Below are positions 36,320-53,799 of a DNA stretch of 64,000 nucleotides, piece by piece. Location: NCBI GenBank assembly GCA_963457665.1, contig OY735231.1, positions 34,180,369-34,244,368 on the forward strand. The letters are read 5' to 3'. Every line of letters begins with the position of its first letter. Position 1 is the stretch's first letter. Under the pieces are notes generated by a model, which had not been told where the DNA came from, searched no databases, and saw nothing but the letters and a program-made list of their open reading frames with translations. The translations under genes were made by a program, and so were the position numbers. The DNA is from Thysanoteuthis rhombus. Taxonomy: Eukaryota > Mollusca > Cephalopoda > Oegopsida > Thysanoteuthidae.

Positions 36320-37425
36320 TAATTAGCCATAAACTTCATAAAACTACAGTGCATCCATTAACAATTTTTCCCCTCTTTCCGCTACTATTTGCATTCATCT
36401 TAATATTTTTTATGCTCTTTTAAAAATTTTATCTTGTCTGAAAAAAGTTGCAATAAAAAGCAACGAAAATGTAAAAATGAAAGTAAATACTAGCTTAAAA
36501 TTAAAAAAAAAACTGTTGATAACAATTCATAATATTTCATCTACTAAAAAATAAGTAAATAGATTTGTTTACAGCACTGTGAAAAGGAGAGGAAAAAATC
36601 AATGTCTAAAATAGCATTTGACTAAATATTGCACCACGTTTTCACCCACAATAAGTTTCCTACCAGGTTTATATCGTCCACCTAAATAAATTAATAAATA
36701 CAAATATTATTACAATGCATTCATGATTTCCTGAACTAAAGCAAACTTTTCATGATTCGTTCATACAGCACAGTTTATTTTCTCTGATGCATTTTTTCAT
36801 GGTATGCCACAAAACTCAGAATTTATTCTATGAATTCTCTCACTTATTTTCATTTCCTAAGCATAGTTTAAAAAAAAAAATGTATTTTTGGGAGCTTAAT
36901 TTTTCATAAAATGGTTTTGAATTTCGAAAAAAAAAATCTTGCTTTCTCGAATGACATTTTGAAAATGAAAATTTTGCAAGTAATTTTCTGTGCTTTCATC
37001 AAGGTTTTGGGAAGTCCGCACACTCACATGGAAAGACTAACGCACACCTATGGAATAAAATATATGAAGTATCTCCCACAATAAACACTAGAAAACTAAA
37101 ATATCTACACCTGTTACCACAATACCAATTGTTGAAAGAGTTCAAATGAAAAAAGTAAAATTAGAATGATAATGCCAGGATGTTCTTTTATGCTGGTTCA
37201 AGTCTGGGTTACTTACACAAAGATTGTTTTTAACCAATGGTGGAATCGATGAACATTCTCATTGCTATTCTATCACTTCCTTCCTGAAAAACCCACAAAG
37301 CAAAACTGAACTTGGACAGTAAACACTGCATTTCTTCACTTGAATGAGGCACACAAGCAAAAATAGGTAGTGCGATGTTTTGGCCCGGACATTTCAGCTT
37401 TGTTTTGTTTTTAAAGGGTAAAATG
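36320..37425. other. anonymous AT-rich stretch
   Basis: No gene or repeat supported. The last 60 bp ('ggacatttcagctttgtttt', 'ttaaagggtaaaatgac') resembles 40490-40540, a small shared repeat end. Confidence 0.3.
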
Positions 37426-37552
<127 letters not shown>

Positions 37553-37564
37553 CCATTGTATATA

Positions 37565-37970
<406 letters not shown>

Positions 37971-37977
37971 AGCACAT

Positions 37978-38110
37978 GTGGAACAAATCAGGCTAGCAGT
38001 ATAACATAATATGATAATAATATATTAATAATATAAAGCCACTGATGAGGCCCAGAGAGGGCAGAAACATAGAAACATGAGCTAGTTTGTGTAGTGAATC
38101 CACATTCTAC
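37978..38110 (+). repeat. repeat R7, second copy
   Basis: 'aaatcaggctagcagtataa', 'ggcccagagagggcagaaac', 'tgtgtagtgaatccac', again ending in (TA)n. Confidence 0.5.
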
Positions 38111-38123
38111 TATATATATATAT

Positions 38124-38203
<80 letters not shown>

Positions 38204-38255
38204 ATATACATACATATACATATATATATATGTATATATATATATATGTATATAT

Positions 38256-38325
<70 letters not shown>
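38111..38325. repeat. (TA)n microsatellite with TACA units
   Basis: About 215 bp. Confidence 0.97.
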
Positions 38326-38327
<2 letters not shown>

Positions 38328-38329
38328 GA

Positions 38330-39370
38330 TGTGTTTACTTCTGTTTTCCTTTGATGAATTCTCTTATCTCTTTTATGCCCCATTTTAATATCAAGTTTGC
38401 ACAGGAGTGAAATTTTCACACTCACTTGATATTACTTAAGAAAAATAATTCTCTTTGACTTTTTAGTCATTTAGTAGAAAATGTATCTTCTTAACTCATT
38501 TATTTGTCTTCTATAAAAATTCAAATAAAACAAAAATCAGCGACAGAAAGTTTTTAATGAGATTTTAAAAAATTATGAACGGACATTCATTACATAATTG
38601 TTATGCAGGAGAAGTTGAGAGAAATAGCCTTATATAAATTAAATTCATTCCACCAACATGTTTTGCCTTTTGGTTTTGCCAAAGCGGCAATTTCAGACAA
38701 AACAATATTGAAAATTTTGTTTATTTAAAGTAGCAATATCTTACAATTTAACATATGAGCGACCAACGCAAAGTATTTTAAAATTGCAAAGAAATGACAA
38801 TTCCCAAATGGATCCATATATTAAAAAAATCAAATTTAGGGGGTATGAACAAAAGTTATAGAGGATTTTCAGGGCTATTTTTCTTTTGGTGTGTGTGCTT
38901 TTAAATGGTCATTACTCTCTCTGTGTGTATGATTATTTTTGAAAGAGGGAATTCGAAGAGGTTTAGCCTGTCTTAAATTGATTATGAACATGTTTGCAGG
39001 TTATATTCAATATTTTTTTTGGTATCAATTCGGATGGTTGAGAGGGGTAGTAGAAAAATCACGGTCTTTCTATATTCTAAGATCAATGCAGATTCTAAAC
39101 ATCTTTCTGTTTTACCTGGTTCTTTCCAGATCATTTGTGTCTTTCTCCGGCACAAATTATGACCCATCTTTTTCTGACGATTAACAAGGTTACTTGAATT
39201 AATGAGCATTTCAATATTGTTTCATTTGAAATAGTCACCACGATAAAGCCGAAAGTCGAAACAGGTCAATAGAATAAATTCAATTTGAAATAGCATTCCA
39301 AAGAAAAATTGCAAATCACCATCACCCATATATTTTGCTTTTTACCTTGTGAAATTAAGCAGTAGTGGTG
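38330..39370. other. anonymous stretch
   Basis: No supported gene. An 81-codon plus frame (38939-39184) has no recognisable domain. Confidence 0.3.
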
Positions 39371-39374
39371 GTAA

Positions 39375-39740
39375 AATCAAGTTACATTGATGAAAATACA
39401 ACCAGTATAGTTTGAATCATAAATTTTTGATTAAAAAAAGCAAAACAAAAAAGGAGGGACCACTTTAGCATAAACTTTCATTGTAAAATAAATCCCCTGA
39501 TAAAAAAACGTTTTGGGGGGATGAATTTTCAAAAAACAAAAAAGTATATTTTCCCTTTTGAGGAATGTGTGTGTGCAAAATATCAAGTTTCTACTATGAA
39601 TGGTTATGGATGGGTGAAGTCCTGATAGATTGAGACGTAGATAGATACATATTCATGTCATAACTATTGTTGAATGGATAATCTAAACCCAACAACAGTG
39701 ATTAAACCAGTCTGTTGTTGAAAGCAGTGATTAATACATC
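39375..39740 (+). repeat. R1 dispersed repeat (3690-type)
   Basis: 'tgatgaaaatacaaccagta', 'tttgaatcataaatt', 'gggaccactttagcataaac', 'ggtgaagtcctgatagattg', 'tggataatctaaacccaaca'. Confidence 0.65.
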
Positions 39741-40138
39741 TATTTTTCCTTATTGTCAACTTGATACATACTGTCAGATATATTGTCAATAAAAAATAAT
39801 CGTTATTATTGTACATTGCACTATATTTATATATTATGATTCTGTTTCGTTTTAGATTACACATATCTAGTCATTACGCTTTTTTAAAAAAATCAAGACC
39901 GATACGTCTTCAGTCAAACTCTCAGCAACTGAATTGTCAGCGACCAAAACTTCCGCAGCCGAAATGTCCGTATACTGAAAAATGATCTCGATTATATCTA
40001 TCTATACTGACCTGACCACCAAGAACTTAGGCTTTAAAAAGAAATAGTGATGAAATCGTTTAAAAGAACTGAAATACGAGGAAAACGCCTACAACTTTCA
40101 ACCAGAAGTTTATGCTTTCGTTACTTGGGTTTGTGAGG

Positions 40139-40243
40139 GTCATCATCATCATCAGTCTTTTAATGTCCGTCGTTGGACATAGACCTTCCCCAGGATTCGC
40201 CACAATTCTCAATCATGGGTGTCGCGGAGCCAGTATTTCCTGA
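40139..40243 (-). mobile_element. LINE 3'-end fragment (third copy)
   Basis: A (CAT)n tail, then 'cagtcttttaatgtccgtcg', 'ttggacatagaccttcccca' and 'ggattcgccacaattctc'. Almost identical to 15685-15770, so this is the terminal ~100 bp of the same LINE. Confidence 0.85.
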
Positions 40244-40249
40244 TTAAGG

Positions 40250-41360
40250 TTAATGCATGTGCTGTGGGTTAAGATTTCAATCTGATATCTGCTTGTAATC
40301 GATTTTAGTTCATCAGGTTAAGTGAGACTTTTATTTAGCATTCGTTTGTAAGTTTTTTTTTCTGAATCAGGGAATAATTCAGGATTTAGTTAGCCTACGC
40401 TAATTGAAAGTAATACGAACCTTAGGGTTGAAAGTTAATTAGACAGGAGGGTAATGAATATTCGGTATGTGCGATAAAAGGTAAACGGACGTTTCGGCCT
40501 CGTTTTGTTTTTAAGGGAGAAAAATGACCCTGTAATTCACAATAAAATGATAATAGTGATATATCAAATGTATTTTTGCTGTTCAGTGGTGTTTCATGAA
40601 TCTTTTTAAAAACTTTTTCTTGCTTATTTTCGTTTATTCATTTTTATTTGTACAAAAGACAAAACGGGATAAGATTGTTTTTGTTTTTTTTACTAAAAAA
40701 TGGCAAGTAAAAAAACTAAAACTTTTTTGATAAGTAATTTTATGTGAGTGCACAAATTTCACTCCTACACACACTTGATATTCGAATGACATAGATAAAA
40801 AGAGATAAGAGAAATCATGAAAGAAAAAAACAACACGGAACCAAACATCCGCGTTCGAAATGTCCTACAAACGTGATAGGCATAGACAAGCCTTGTGTGT
40901 GTGTGTGTGCACATAACCCCGAATCCTTACCCCACCCAAAAATGTATGGCCTTTCCTATTTTATTTGACACCTACAAACAAATGATATATTCATTCATTC
41001 ATTTTACAGACAATAAAAAACCAGTTCATATGACTTTTATGTTTATTTTCCAATAGGTAAACAATTATTTTCGAGAAATTAACCAAGTTATTTTGTGGCA
41101 TTATTGTGCTTGAACGGACCCATGAATAATTGTCTCAAATATGACAGCTTGCAACTAATTTAAGAATTATTTCTTCTCCGACTTGAAATTTGTAGATTTC
41201 TCAATTTATGATTAAATGACTATATCATGGAAAAAAGCTGTCCATACTATTTTCTTGAGTACTTGATAATGTTGTGCTGGTCTAATTTCCTCACGACCAA
41301 AGAAAATTCGTCTGCTACAATGGCGATGCCTAACATAGCAGAGATTTTTCTATGGAGGTG
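40250..41360. other. anonymous stretch
   Basis: No gene or repeat supported, apart from a short TG run near 40895. Confidence 0.3.
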
Positions 41361-41366
41361 AAGGAA

Positions 41367-41673
41367 GTGTTGCCAATTTAGATGTTTTTCATCTAAATCC
41401 AGATGTTTTGGTCGCGTTTAGATGTCAGAAATTGCTATTTAGATTGTTTTTAACGGAATAAGTAATATTTTTATATAATTTATAGTAATAAAATAAGTAA
41501 TATGATGATAAAATGAATGTTGAAGATTGAAGTTGCACTTAATTTATTAATAATATGTGAACGTATTTCCTAGATTTTAGATATATATCTATAGAATCTA
41601 GATGTTTCTAAGTGTTTTAAGATGTTTTTCGATTCGATTTTAGATGTGAGCTTGAAAATAAAGTTGGCAACAC
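41367..41673. mobile_element. MITE with GTGTTGCCAA terminal inverted repeats
   Basis: GTGTTGCCAATTT at the left and AAAGTTGGCAACAC at the right are inverted termini (10 bp perfect). The interior is AT-rich with repeated 'tttagatgt' motifs in both halves ('tttagatgttttt', 'gcgtttagatgtcag', 'ttttagatgtgag'). It is 307 bp long with no frame. Flanking target duplication was not clear. Confidence 0.65.
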
Positions 41674-41679
41674 AGGCCG

Positions 41680-43900
41680 AGAATACTTTTTGGTTTGTCA
41701 TCTACGGATAATTAATTTACAAGTGGACATTATTCTTTTTTGCTGTTTAGTTAAATGACTTTTGTGGATTAGAATTTTTTTAATTTACCTCTTCTCCCTA
41801 TTAAACAGCACATTTTCTTAATAGCCTGGGTTCATTTTTAAAAGAAAGAAAGAAAAAGAAAGCAGATTAATGTGGTTAAAGACTTGTTGAGTATTTTTTC
41901 TGGGTATAATTTTTATTTCAAATCAACGTTATCAATGTCATTCCTGTTTGTGAAGTACAATTATTATTACGTTTTGCGTTAATCTAGAAACTTTTTTAAA
42001 CCTTTGGGCGATTTTCTAAATCTGCTGCATAAAAAAAAACAGATTTTCGAAGTGAAAAAAAAATACCGATAAAAACTAAATTCTTTTTTTTATTTTACAA
42101 AGATAGCATTTTTTATACATAATAATGAATCCATTTTTATTAAAATAGTGAAAGTAGTTGAATAAATCTGACTTTTGGCCGCAGAATACAAAGAAAATCA
42201 ACGATTTTCTGGGAAAATCAGTTTTTTCTGCTTCTGATAAACTAGAGAATTAAATAAATCTTCTATCTTTAATCAATTTGTTTCCCATTTATTATTTCAT
42301 GAATAAAACAGTCCATAAACTAATAGTGAAAGCATAGCATATGAAATTAAAATGCGTTTGCATTTGATTGTGGGAGCCAAAGAGGGTCATGCCCGGCGGT
42401 TTGGTAGATTGCACTTCCAAAATTAATTCGTGAATTTCAAGATAATTTTTTAAAAATTTATTGCGAATTTCCCATTTTTAACAAAAACAAACTACGTTCT
42501 AGCCACTTGAAAATTGATCTGTTATAATGGCAGTCATTTAATTGTTTTGTTTACATTTCACAGTTTCATCCCCACAAAAAAAAAATAATTCTCAAAATCA
42601 TTGATCCATTACAGTAATAAATAATTGCTGCCTAAGATCCGTATTTCTCATCTATAAATAAAAAAAACAAACCCAACCTTTTATGCAATGTGATTACTGC
42701 ATAATCAAGGGAATAGCAGTCACTTCACTTACTTGACACTTCTTACTGTTCATGGGATTTACAAATAATCAGATATCTGGGTTTATTAAAATGTTAACAA
42801 TAACATTTTTTGTCTGAATTCTAAATGAAATTTTGATTCTGTTACCAAATTCTGGTCCCTGTCGTGAAAAGTGTCATTATTATTTTTCGCTTTTGAAAAT
42901 AAAAGACCAATCAATCCGAATTGTTTATAAACTTTACGCACTTGGACCTTGTGCTGATATATTTTTTACCTCTAAACATAACCATTTTTCTAAAAGCTTG
43001 TTGCTATACTCCGCAATCCACAAGTGAATAAAACAACAAAAATAACCCCGACCCCCAAAAAATCACTCGTAAAGATAGCATACTTTCTTTTTTATCTAAG
43101 CTAAAATAACTTACCTAAATTGCAAAAAATTATCAATTATTAAAAATTGCAATTCTTATGGGGGGAATCCTAAAAGAAAATACCGTCAAAAGTTTTCAAA
43201 AGACGTTTGCAGTTCACAAGGTGTAGTAGAGAAAAAACTGCCCTCTTTTTCTTACAGGCTATATTTGAGCTCTTAACATTTTCCAGGAAAGGAAATAATC
43301 AACTCAAGTCGGTTCAATTTATGCTTGTTGAACACAGTTATTAACCGATTCTAACCATTTTATTCATAAATCACACAGAAACCAATATCGGAAGCAAAGC
43401 GACTTAGCATAATAAATAAATCTACTCCTTGTTCATCGCAATCCAATCTATTCGGGTGTAAACAATAATCGACTCCCTATTTTTTTTTAAACATCAGAAG
43501 AATGAAAGTCCACCAAAGCGATGATTGGTTTTTTTTTTCATTCTAAGAATAATAAATTTCGATAGGTTCTTTAAAGATATCGATTATAGTGCAAGCTTTA
43601 TAATTCCAATTAACCCGAACTTTCCTCATTTTCGTCTAGAAAAAAAATCACAGTGCTTTTACCTATCTCTGGTCTAGCGTTAAAGAGAAAGTAAAAACTA
43701 AAGTGCAGATACTATCCAATTGCGTAAACTATGATTAAAGTAAGTAAACAATGGCATTAGCTTTTTCAAGAAGAAAAGAAAAGCACGTCGGAAATTATCT
43801 TAAAACGCAAATGGGCAGCGAGTGACTCGAAGAGAAAGTCCGAGAAGGAAGGAGAATTTTTACAATTTAATCTTATTGATTAAAACTGTTGTTGTTGTGG
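41680..43900. other. intergenic stretch upstream of Hsc70
   Basis: AT-rich, with no gene or repeat recognised. A (GTT)n run lies at 43881-43941 close to the promoter. Confidence 0.3.
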
Positions 43901-43949
43901 TGGTGCTAATTGTCTCGTTTGTTGTTGTTGTTGTTGTTGTTATTTTCGC

Positions 43950-44035
43950 GTTTCTAGAAGGTTCGGTGCAATCTGATTGGACGATATAAAACATGACCGT
44001 GTGACGTCACACAGCTCATTGCTTGTTCAGTCAAA
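43950..44035 (+). promoter_or_regulatory. Hsc70 core promoter with heat-shock element
   Basis: A perfect three-pentamer heat-shock element, TTCtaGAAggTTC, lies at 43952-43964. An inverted CCAAT box (ATTGG) is at 43976-43980, a TATA box (TATAAA) at 43985-43990, and a palindromic CRE (TGACGTCA) at 44002-44009. Initiator-like TCATT (A at 44018) sits 33 bp after the TATA box. A second initiator-like match (TCAGTC) is at 44027. The HSE is the binding site of trimeric HSF1, so this gene should respond to heat as well as having basal activity. Confidence 0.85.
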
Positions 44036-44115
44036 CGCAAGTGAATAACTGTCTTTTCAGGCGTGCTACCACGTGCAGGCAAGCCGAATACCGCGAGGGC
44101 TCCGAGCTAGAAAAG
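44018..44115 (+). other. Hsc70 exon 1 (5' UTR), limits approximate
   Basis: Transcription should start near 44018 from the TATA position. Coding starts one base into the next exon, so nearly all of the 5' UTR is here, as in vertebrate HSPA8. The donor is uncertain: candidates are CAA/GTGAAT at about 44040 and AAAG/GTTTCT at about 44115. Neither is a strong consensus. Confidence 0.5.
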
Positions 44116-45173
44116 GTTTCTACTTACTCTACTTTGCCCAGCATTTATTGTTATTGTGTTCATTATCCGATCTGCTTTTGCATCTTGCTTTGTTTTGTAA
44201 AATCCCCTCCCCCCTGTTTTAAATTTCAGCGCATTGCATTCATTTAAAAGAAAGAAAGAGAAAAAAAAAGTAAAAGAAAGATAGATGCAATTCAAGTTAA
44301 TGTCTGTATGTGACTACTAGGGTAGGGTCTATCTACTCTTCTTGCATATTAACATATACAATCAATGTTGCATTTTTTTTTTTTTTTGCGTCCCCCCCCC
44401 TCTCAAAAGTCAGTTTTTTTGTTATTTGATTTGGAATGTTTATAATTTTCTAATGCTAACTATATATCTTGATCCTGACTTCTTTGCGAAACTACGTTGT
44501 CGCATCTGTTATCTTGAGGGTCTTACCTAATCGTAATTTAGGTAACGGTTTAATTCCCTGATTGTTTGTAATTTCAATTTTGACCGAGATTTACTTCTAA
44601 AACCCCAACGTGGGTGTAAACCCAGTTTAAAAAATCTCCACCTATTCTTGAAACTTTTTGCATTTACCTTGTTTTCTGTTTTCTCTTCAAATTACTGTAA
44701 GACAAGGTTAAAGTGATCAAATTCCAGTCCTGTTCCGAAATTGGACATTCTTGCCGACTGTTCACTTCTAACACGCCCTCTTTAACACCAACAAAAGAAC
44801 CCCTCTTATGAAAAACATTCATGTATGAACATTTATGCTCCAATTAATTGCATGTCGCAAACATTTTCTTGCTGTTAATTTTAAAATCCTTCGAAACTGT
44901 TAATGGTTGCATTCAAATTCTTGAAAGGTAAACAGTTTTTAAATGGCTTCGAAGCGTCGCTGAAAATCCATTTAAAAATTCGGTTGCCCGGGTCCTGATC
45001 TTAATGAATTTTCTAGATAGTTTTGTACATGATAACGACTGCTTAACATCGTAATATCTTATTTGGATGTTGTATTTATACTTTCAAAAACTTTCATTTA
45101 ACAATTGAAGCAAAATGCAGTCTTTGAAAAAGCTGTAGCCTCTTGGAATCTTTTATTTAACGAAAAATCTTCC

Positions 45174-45186
45174 TTCTCGAAGCTTC
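45174..45186 (+). promoter_or_regulatory. intronic heat-shock element 1
   Basis: TTCtcGAAgcTTC, three alternating pentamers without mismatch, about 1.2 kb downstream of the promoter. Confidence 0.55.
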
Positions 45187-45537
45187 CACTACACTGTAAC
45201 AGAACTCGTGTATTCCAATTGTATGTATATAAATAATGCATTAACATTTCCCCTTTCTTACCTGAAACGGTTATTCGTAGAATTAAATACAGACATTCAT
45301 TTATGAAATCCAAACTTATTTTTCGAAAAATTCTTATTTATATTCCGAGTCTACAAGTGTCTTTTAGAATTCCCTCTTTTTAGCGACTGAAGCTGTCACG
45401 GTTTTAAACTAGACTGTCTAAGAAACCTTGATTATTTTCTTGTAATGTAACCATTTAATGTTTCTGTTGCTTCTATTTTCTCTCTTGTATCAGTCCTATG
45501 CAATCACTTTTAGTTTTTGTTAAGTCTTGAATAATTG

Positions 45538-45550
45538 GAAGTTTCTAGAA
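45538..45550 (+). promoter_or_regulatory. intronic heat-shock element 2
   Basis: GAAgtTTCtaGAA, three alternating pentamers without mismatch, 352 bp after the first intronic site. Confidence 0.55.
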
Positions 45551-47074
45551 TCGCGTCTGCCATCTATGGAAATGGCGGTCAAGGTTAAGTGTATATCTTG
45601 AATGCTTGACAATATCGTTATTTAAATATTTCGACTGATGGGAATCATCCCGAACTTAACTTGTAAACATTTTTTTTTCAACTTTATCTCATAATCAACT
45701 TGTTAGTCCGATAAAAAAAATAAAGAGCATGATCATCGGTCTACGTTTTCACTTTTCATTGTATTGTAATGCTTAGCCTTTTTTTCTTTTCTTTTACTCT
45801 CTCAGACCCCCTCCCTTTTTTTTCTGACGAATCTAGTATTAATTCTGAAATCTTCTTAGTTGTGTATTGGTATGTTGAAATATTTTTTTGAGTGATACTG
45901 TTATGTATTTATTTTCGTGTAACAAAAAAGGCTCTGACTGCCAATGGCCTAATTTCCTATATTGCTTGCAGGGAAGTCGGGGAAGCTGTTTTTCTAAAGG
46001 TTCTAAATAGTAGCAGTTTAGTTTTACCCTCCTACTTCGACTGTCGAAATCTTCGCTTGCCTTTTTTTTCTTTATCTTTATCTTTTAATAGCTCGATTCT
46101 TCCCTCTTTGCTTCCTTGCATCAAAACGGAAACATTCTTTATGCTATTTGTCTGTCTATTAATTAAAAGCAAGAAGATCTCTCCTGTTTAAATGATGCTT
46201 TTGCTGAATACAAATACGGGGATTCCTATATTGTAGCTGATGCATTCCTTTATTGAAGCCTCATTAAATATGACAATATGCAGGGACATTAATTTCGTGC
46301 ATCAGTCGGAAGGAACTGCATCGGAAAGAAATTCTTGCTGATTTTAATATTTCCTGTCGCAATTGCGTCTGCTACTTGAGTTGTACATTTTTTATCAGCC
46401 CTGACGTCATCCATCAAGACTTCCTTCTTGAATTCTATCTCTTCTTGGGGGTATCTTTGCGATTCTTTAAGGCAGGGGTTGGGGTACAAAGCCTCAGTCT
46501 TCTTCTTCTTCTTGGGAAGATACGAAAAAAGCGCCGAATGCTATCTGGAGTCTCGTGCTCTTTATTTTATCCTTATCAGTAGTCAATATTATGTAGTGTT
46601 TTGAACAATTTTGAATTGTTGATGAGTTAGGGTTGAACGAATTTGACTCAGATTGTATCTTCGGACGTGCAACTATTCATTATTCAGGAGCCTGATAAGA
46701 TGTTACACTAGACCAGGGTGAAAGAAATTCATTGCAAAAGCTTGTAATAGGAATAGTGTTGGAAAACTGATTTGTATCACAAATAGTAATGTCTTATTAG
46801 TCCATCACATAAGACTCTTCATCTCAGTGTTTAGCTTGGAGAAAAAGAACTTGAAGAAAATTTTCATGAATTTTTAATATTTACTTGTCTTTGCCCGTTT
46901 TCAATATTTCATAATTTCTTTGATGCTAGTCCTATCACAAACTTTTTCTTTCTTCCCTGTATTTCCCAGGAAACTATAGCATGCTACTTTTCCTCATAAA
47001 TGTAAAAACAATGAATTTGAAGTCCTTTCTCCGAAGCTGGTGTTATTAATAAATTTTTACTTTTTACCTTCAGC

Positions 47075-52567
<5,493 letters not shown>

Positions 52568-53165
52568 ACTGATGCTTTAGCTCTCCATACATTCATGTTG
52601 GGCAGAATCCACACTTGCTGCTAAACTAGATGTAAAATGAAGCACTCATTTTGTATTAATGACATGAATATCCTAATCAACATTGACACCTTGTTAAGAA
52701 TTTTCAGCTGTTATTCATGTCAGTATCCTTGAAATTAAAAGTTTACTTACCCATACAAAGCTTTTCTTCTTTTTAGTAACCAGACTTTGTTCTGTGATGT
52801 TGCCACTTACAACACCTGGCTGGTTTATGCATAATCAGTTGTGCATTCAAGTGTATATTCTGAATACACTTTAGCTTTAAAAATACTGCAAGCTCTTATT
52901 TTGAATTCTAATTTGTCAAATTGATTTGCTTGTAATAGTTAGTCAGCTGAGACTACTGCCTTGGCTTTATTTCCTTTTATATAATGAGCTCTTTTTGTTT
53001 GTAAGATGTACTTTGTTAAAAAGTATTCAGATGACTCTAAGTTAATTATCTGCTTTGGAAGGCAGAAATATTGAACTGTTGCTTAGCTTGCAGTTATTCC
53101 ATCCTCATTGTGGAAACTCGTCTTGTGACCTAATTCAATAAAAATTGACAACATTCAAATCCATT
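52568..53165 (+). other. Hsc70 3' UTR
   Basis: Contains an ATTAAA at 52734-52739 and a canonical AATAAA at 53137-53142. The latter probably sets the main 3' end near 53160. A further AATAAA at 53389-53394 could give a longer form overlapping the opposite gene. Confidence 0.7.
53137..53142 (+). terminator. Hsc70 poly(A) signal
   Basis: AATAAA 570 bp after the stop codon. Confidence 0.7.
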
Positions 53166-53419
53166 TGTGACCGAGAAACTTATCTGGTCGCTCTCATTCT
53201 TGGTCTATTTTTAATAGTTTCTGAAATCTTAATCCGGTTAACTTTTTAATACTTGGGTCCTTTGTTAATTTAACTTTTGTAAATGGACATTATGAAACCT
53301 TCCACTGTTACAGTTCTGTGCTGCTGTACCTTTTTCATTAACTTGAACTTTATACATTATCCATTTCTTGGATTCAGAAAAAAAATTAAATAAATTGCTT
53401 TAACATTGGCAAATGGCTT

Positions 53420-53425
53420 TTTATT
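53420..53425 (-). terminator. poly(A) signal of the minus-strand unit
   Basis: TTTATT on the plus strand, AATAAA on the minus strand, 114 bp after the TAG of the minus-strand terminal exon. Confidence 0.5.
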
Positions 53426-53538
53426 TGTTATGAAATATGCAGAGCTCAAGGTTCAATATGAAAAAATACTTTTCTTTTTTATAAGTTAATTGGAATTGAG
53501 CATGTGTGTTGTTCCTGGAAAATTTGTCATTATTTCAG

Positions 53539-53754
53539 CTAAGTATCTTCATGGATGGTTATGTCTTCAATTTGGCTGTGAAGAAATGTGTCTATCTCCT
53601 GCTGGAATTGTTCACTCCTGAACATGGTCCATATTTCTGGATCAATGTGTGGTTCAATTGATTCACTGTTTCCGATGAGTTGCTGAAGCAGAAAGTCCAC
53701 TTTGTGTTCTAAAGCCTTGATGTGATCATATATTTCACTCCTGAGTTGTCGATC
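53539..53754 (-). CDS. terminal exon of an unidentified coiled-coil protein
   Basis: On the minus strand a pyrimidine tract and TTAAG acceptor (CT at 53755-53756 on the plus strand) open a frame of 71 codons ending in TAG. The peptide begins DRQLRSEIYDHIKALEHKVD and continues with FLLQQL, 'EPHIDPEIWTMF' and an acidic C-terminus 'IEDITIHEDT'. The heptad-like leucines in the first part suggest a short coiled coil. Acceptor phase is 0. I do not recognise the family. It converges on Hsc70, with about 260 bp between the two likely poly(A) sites. The first exon may be the one at 62228-62479. Confidence 0.6.
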   Translation of the reverse strand, partial: DRQLRSEIYDHIKALEHKVDFLLQQLIGNSESIEPHIDPEIWTMFRSEQFQQEIDTFLHSQIEDITIHEDT

Positions 53755-53799
53755 CTTAAGGAAGGGGAAAAAAACAAACTGATTAGTCATGCTGGTTTA

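Larger units (their letters stand above)
44116..47073 (+). other. Hsc70 intron 1 (about 3 kb)
   Basis: Ends in a clear polypyrimidine tract and CAG at 47071-47073. It carries two perfect three-pentamer heat-shock elements listed separately. The small frames in it (for example the minus-strand one at 46289-46489) show no recognisable domain. Confidence 0.7.

Noticed and set aside
46289..46489. 66-codon minus frame in Hsc70 intron 1
   Set aside because: No recognisable domain, antisense to the gene, no splice sites or poly(A) context.
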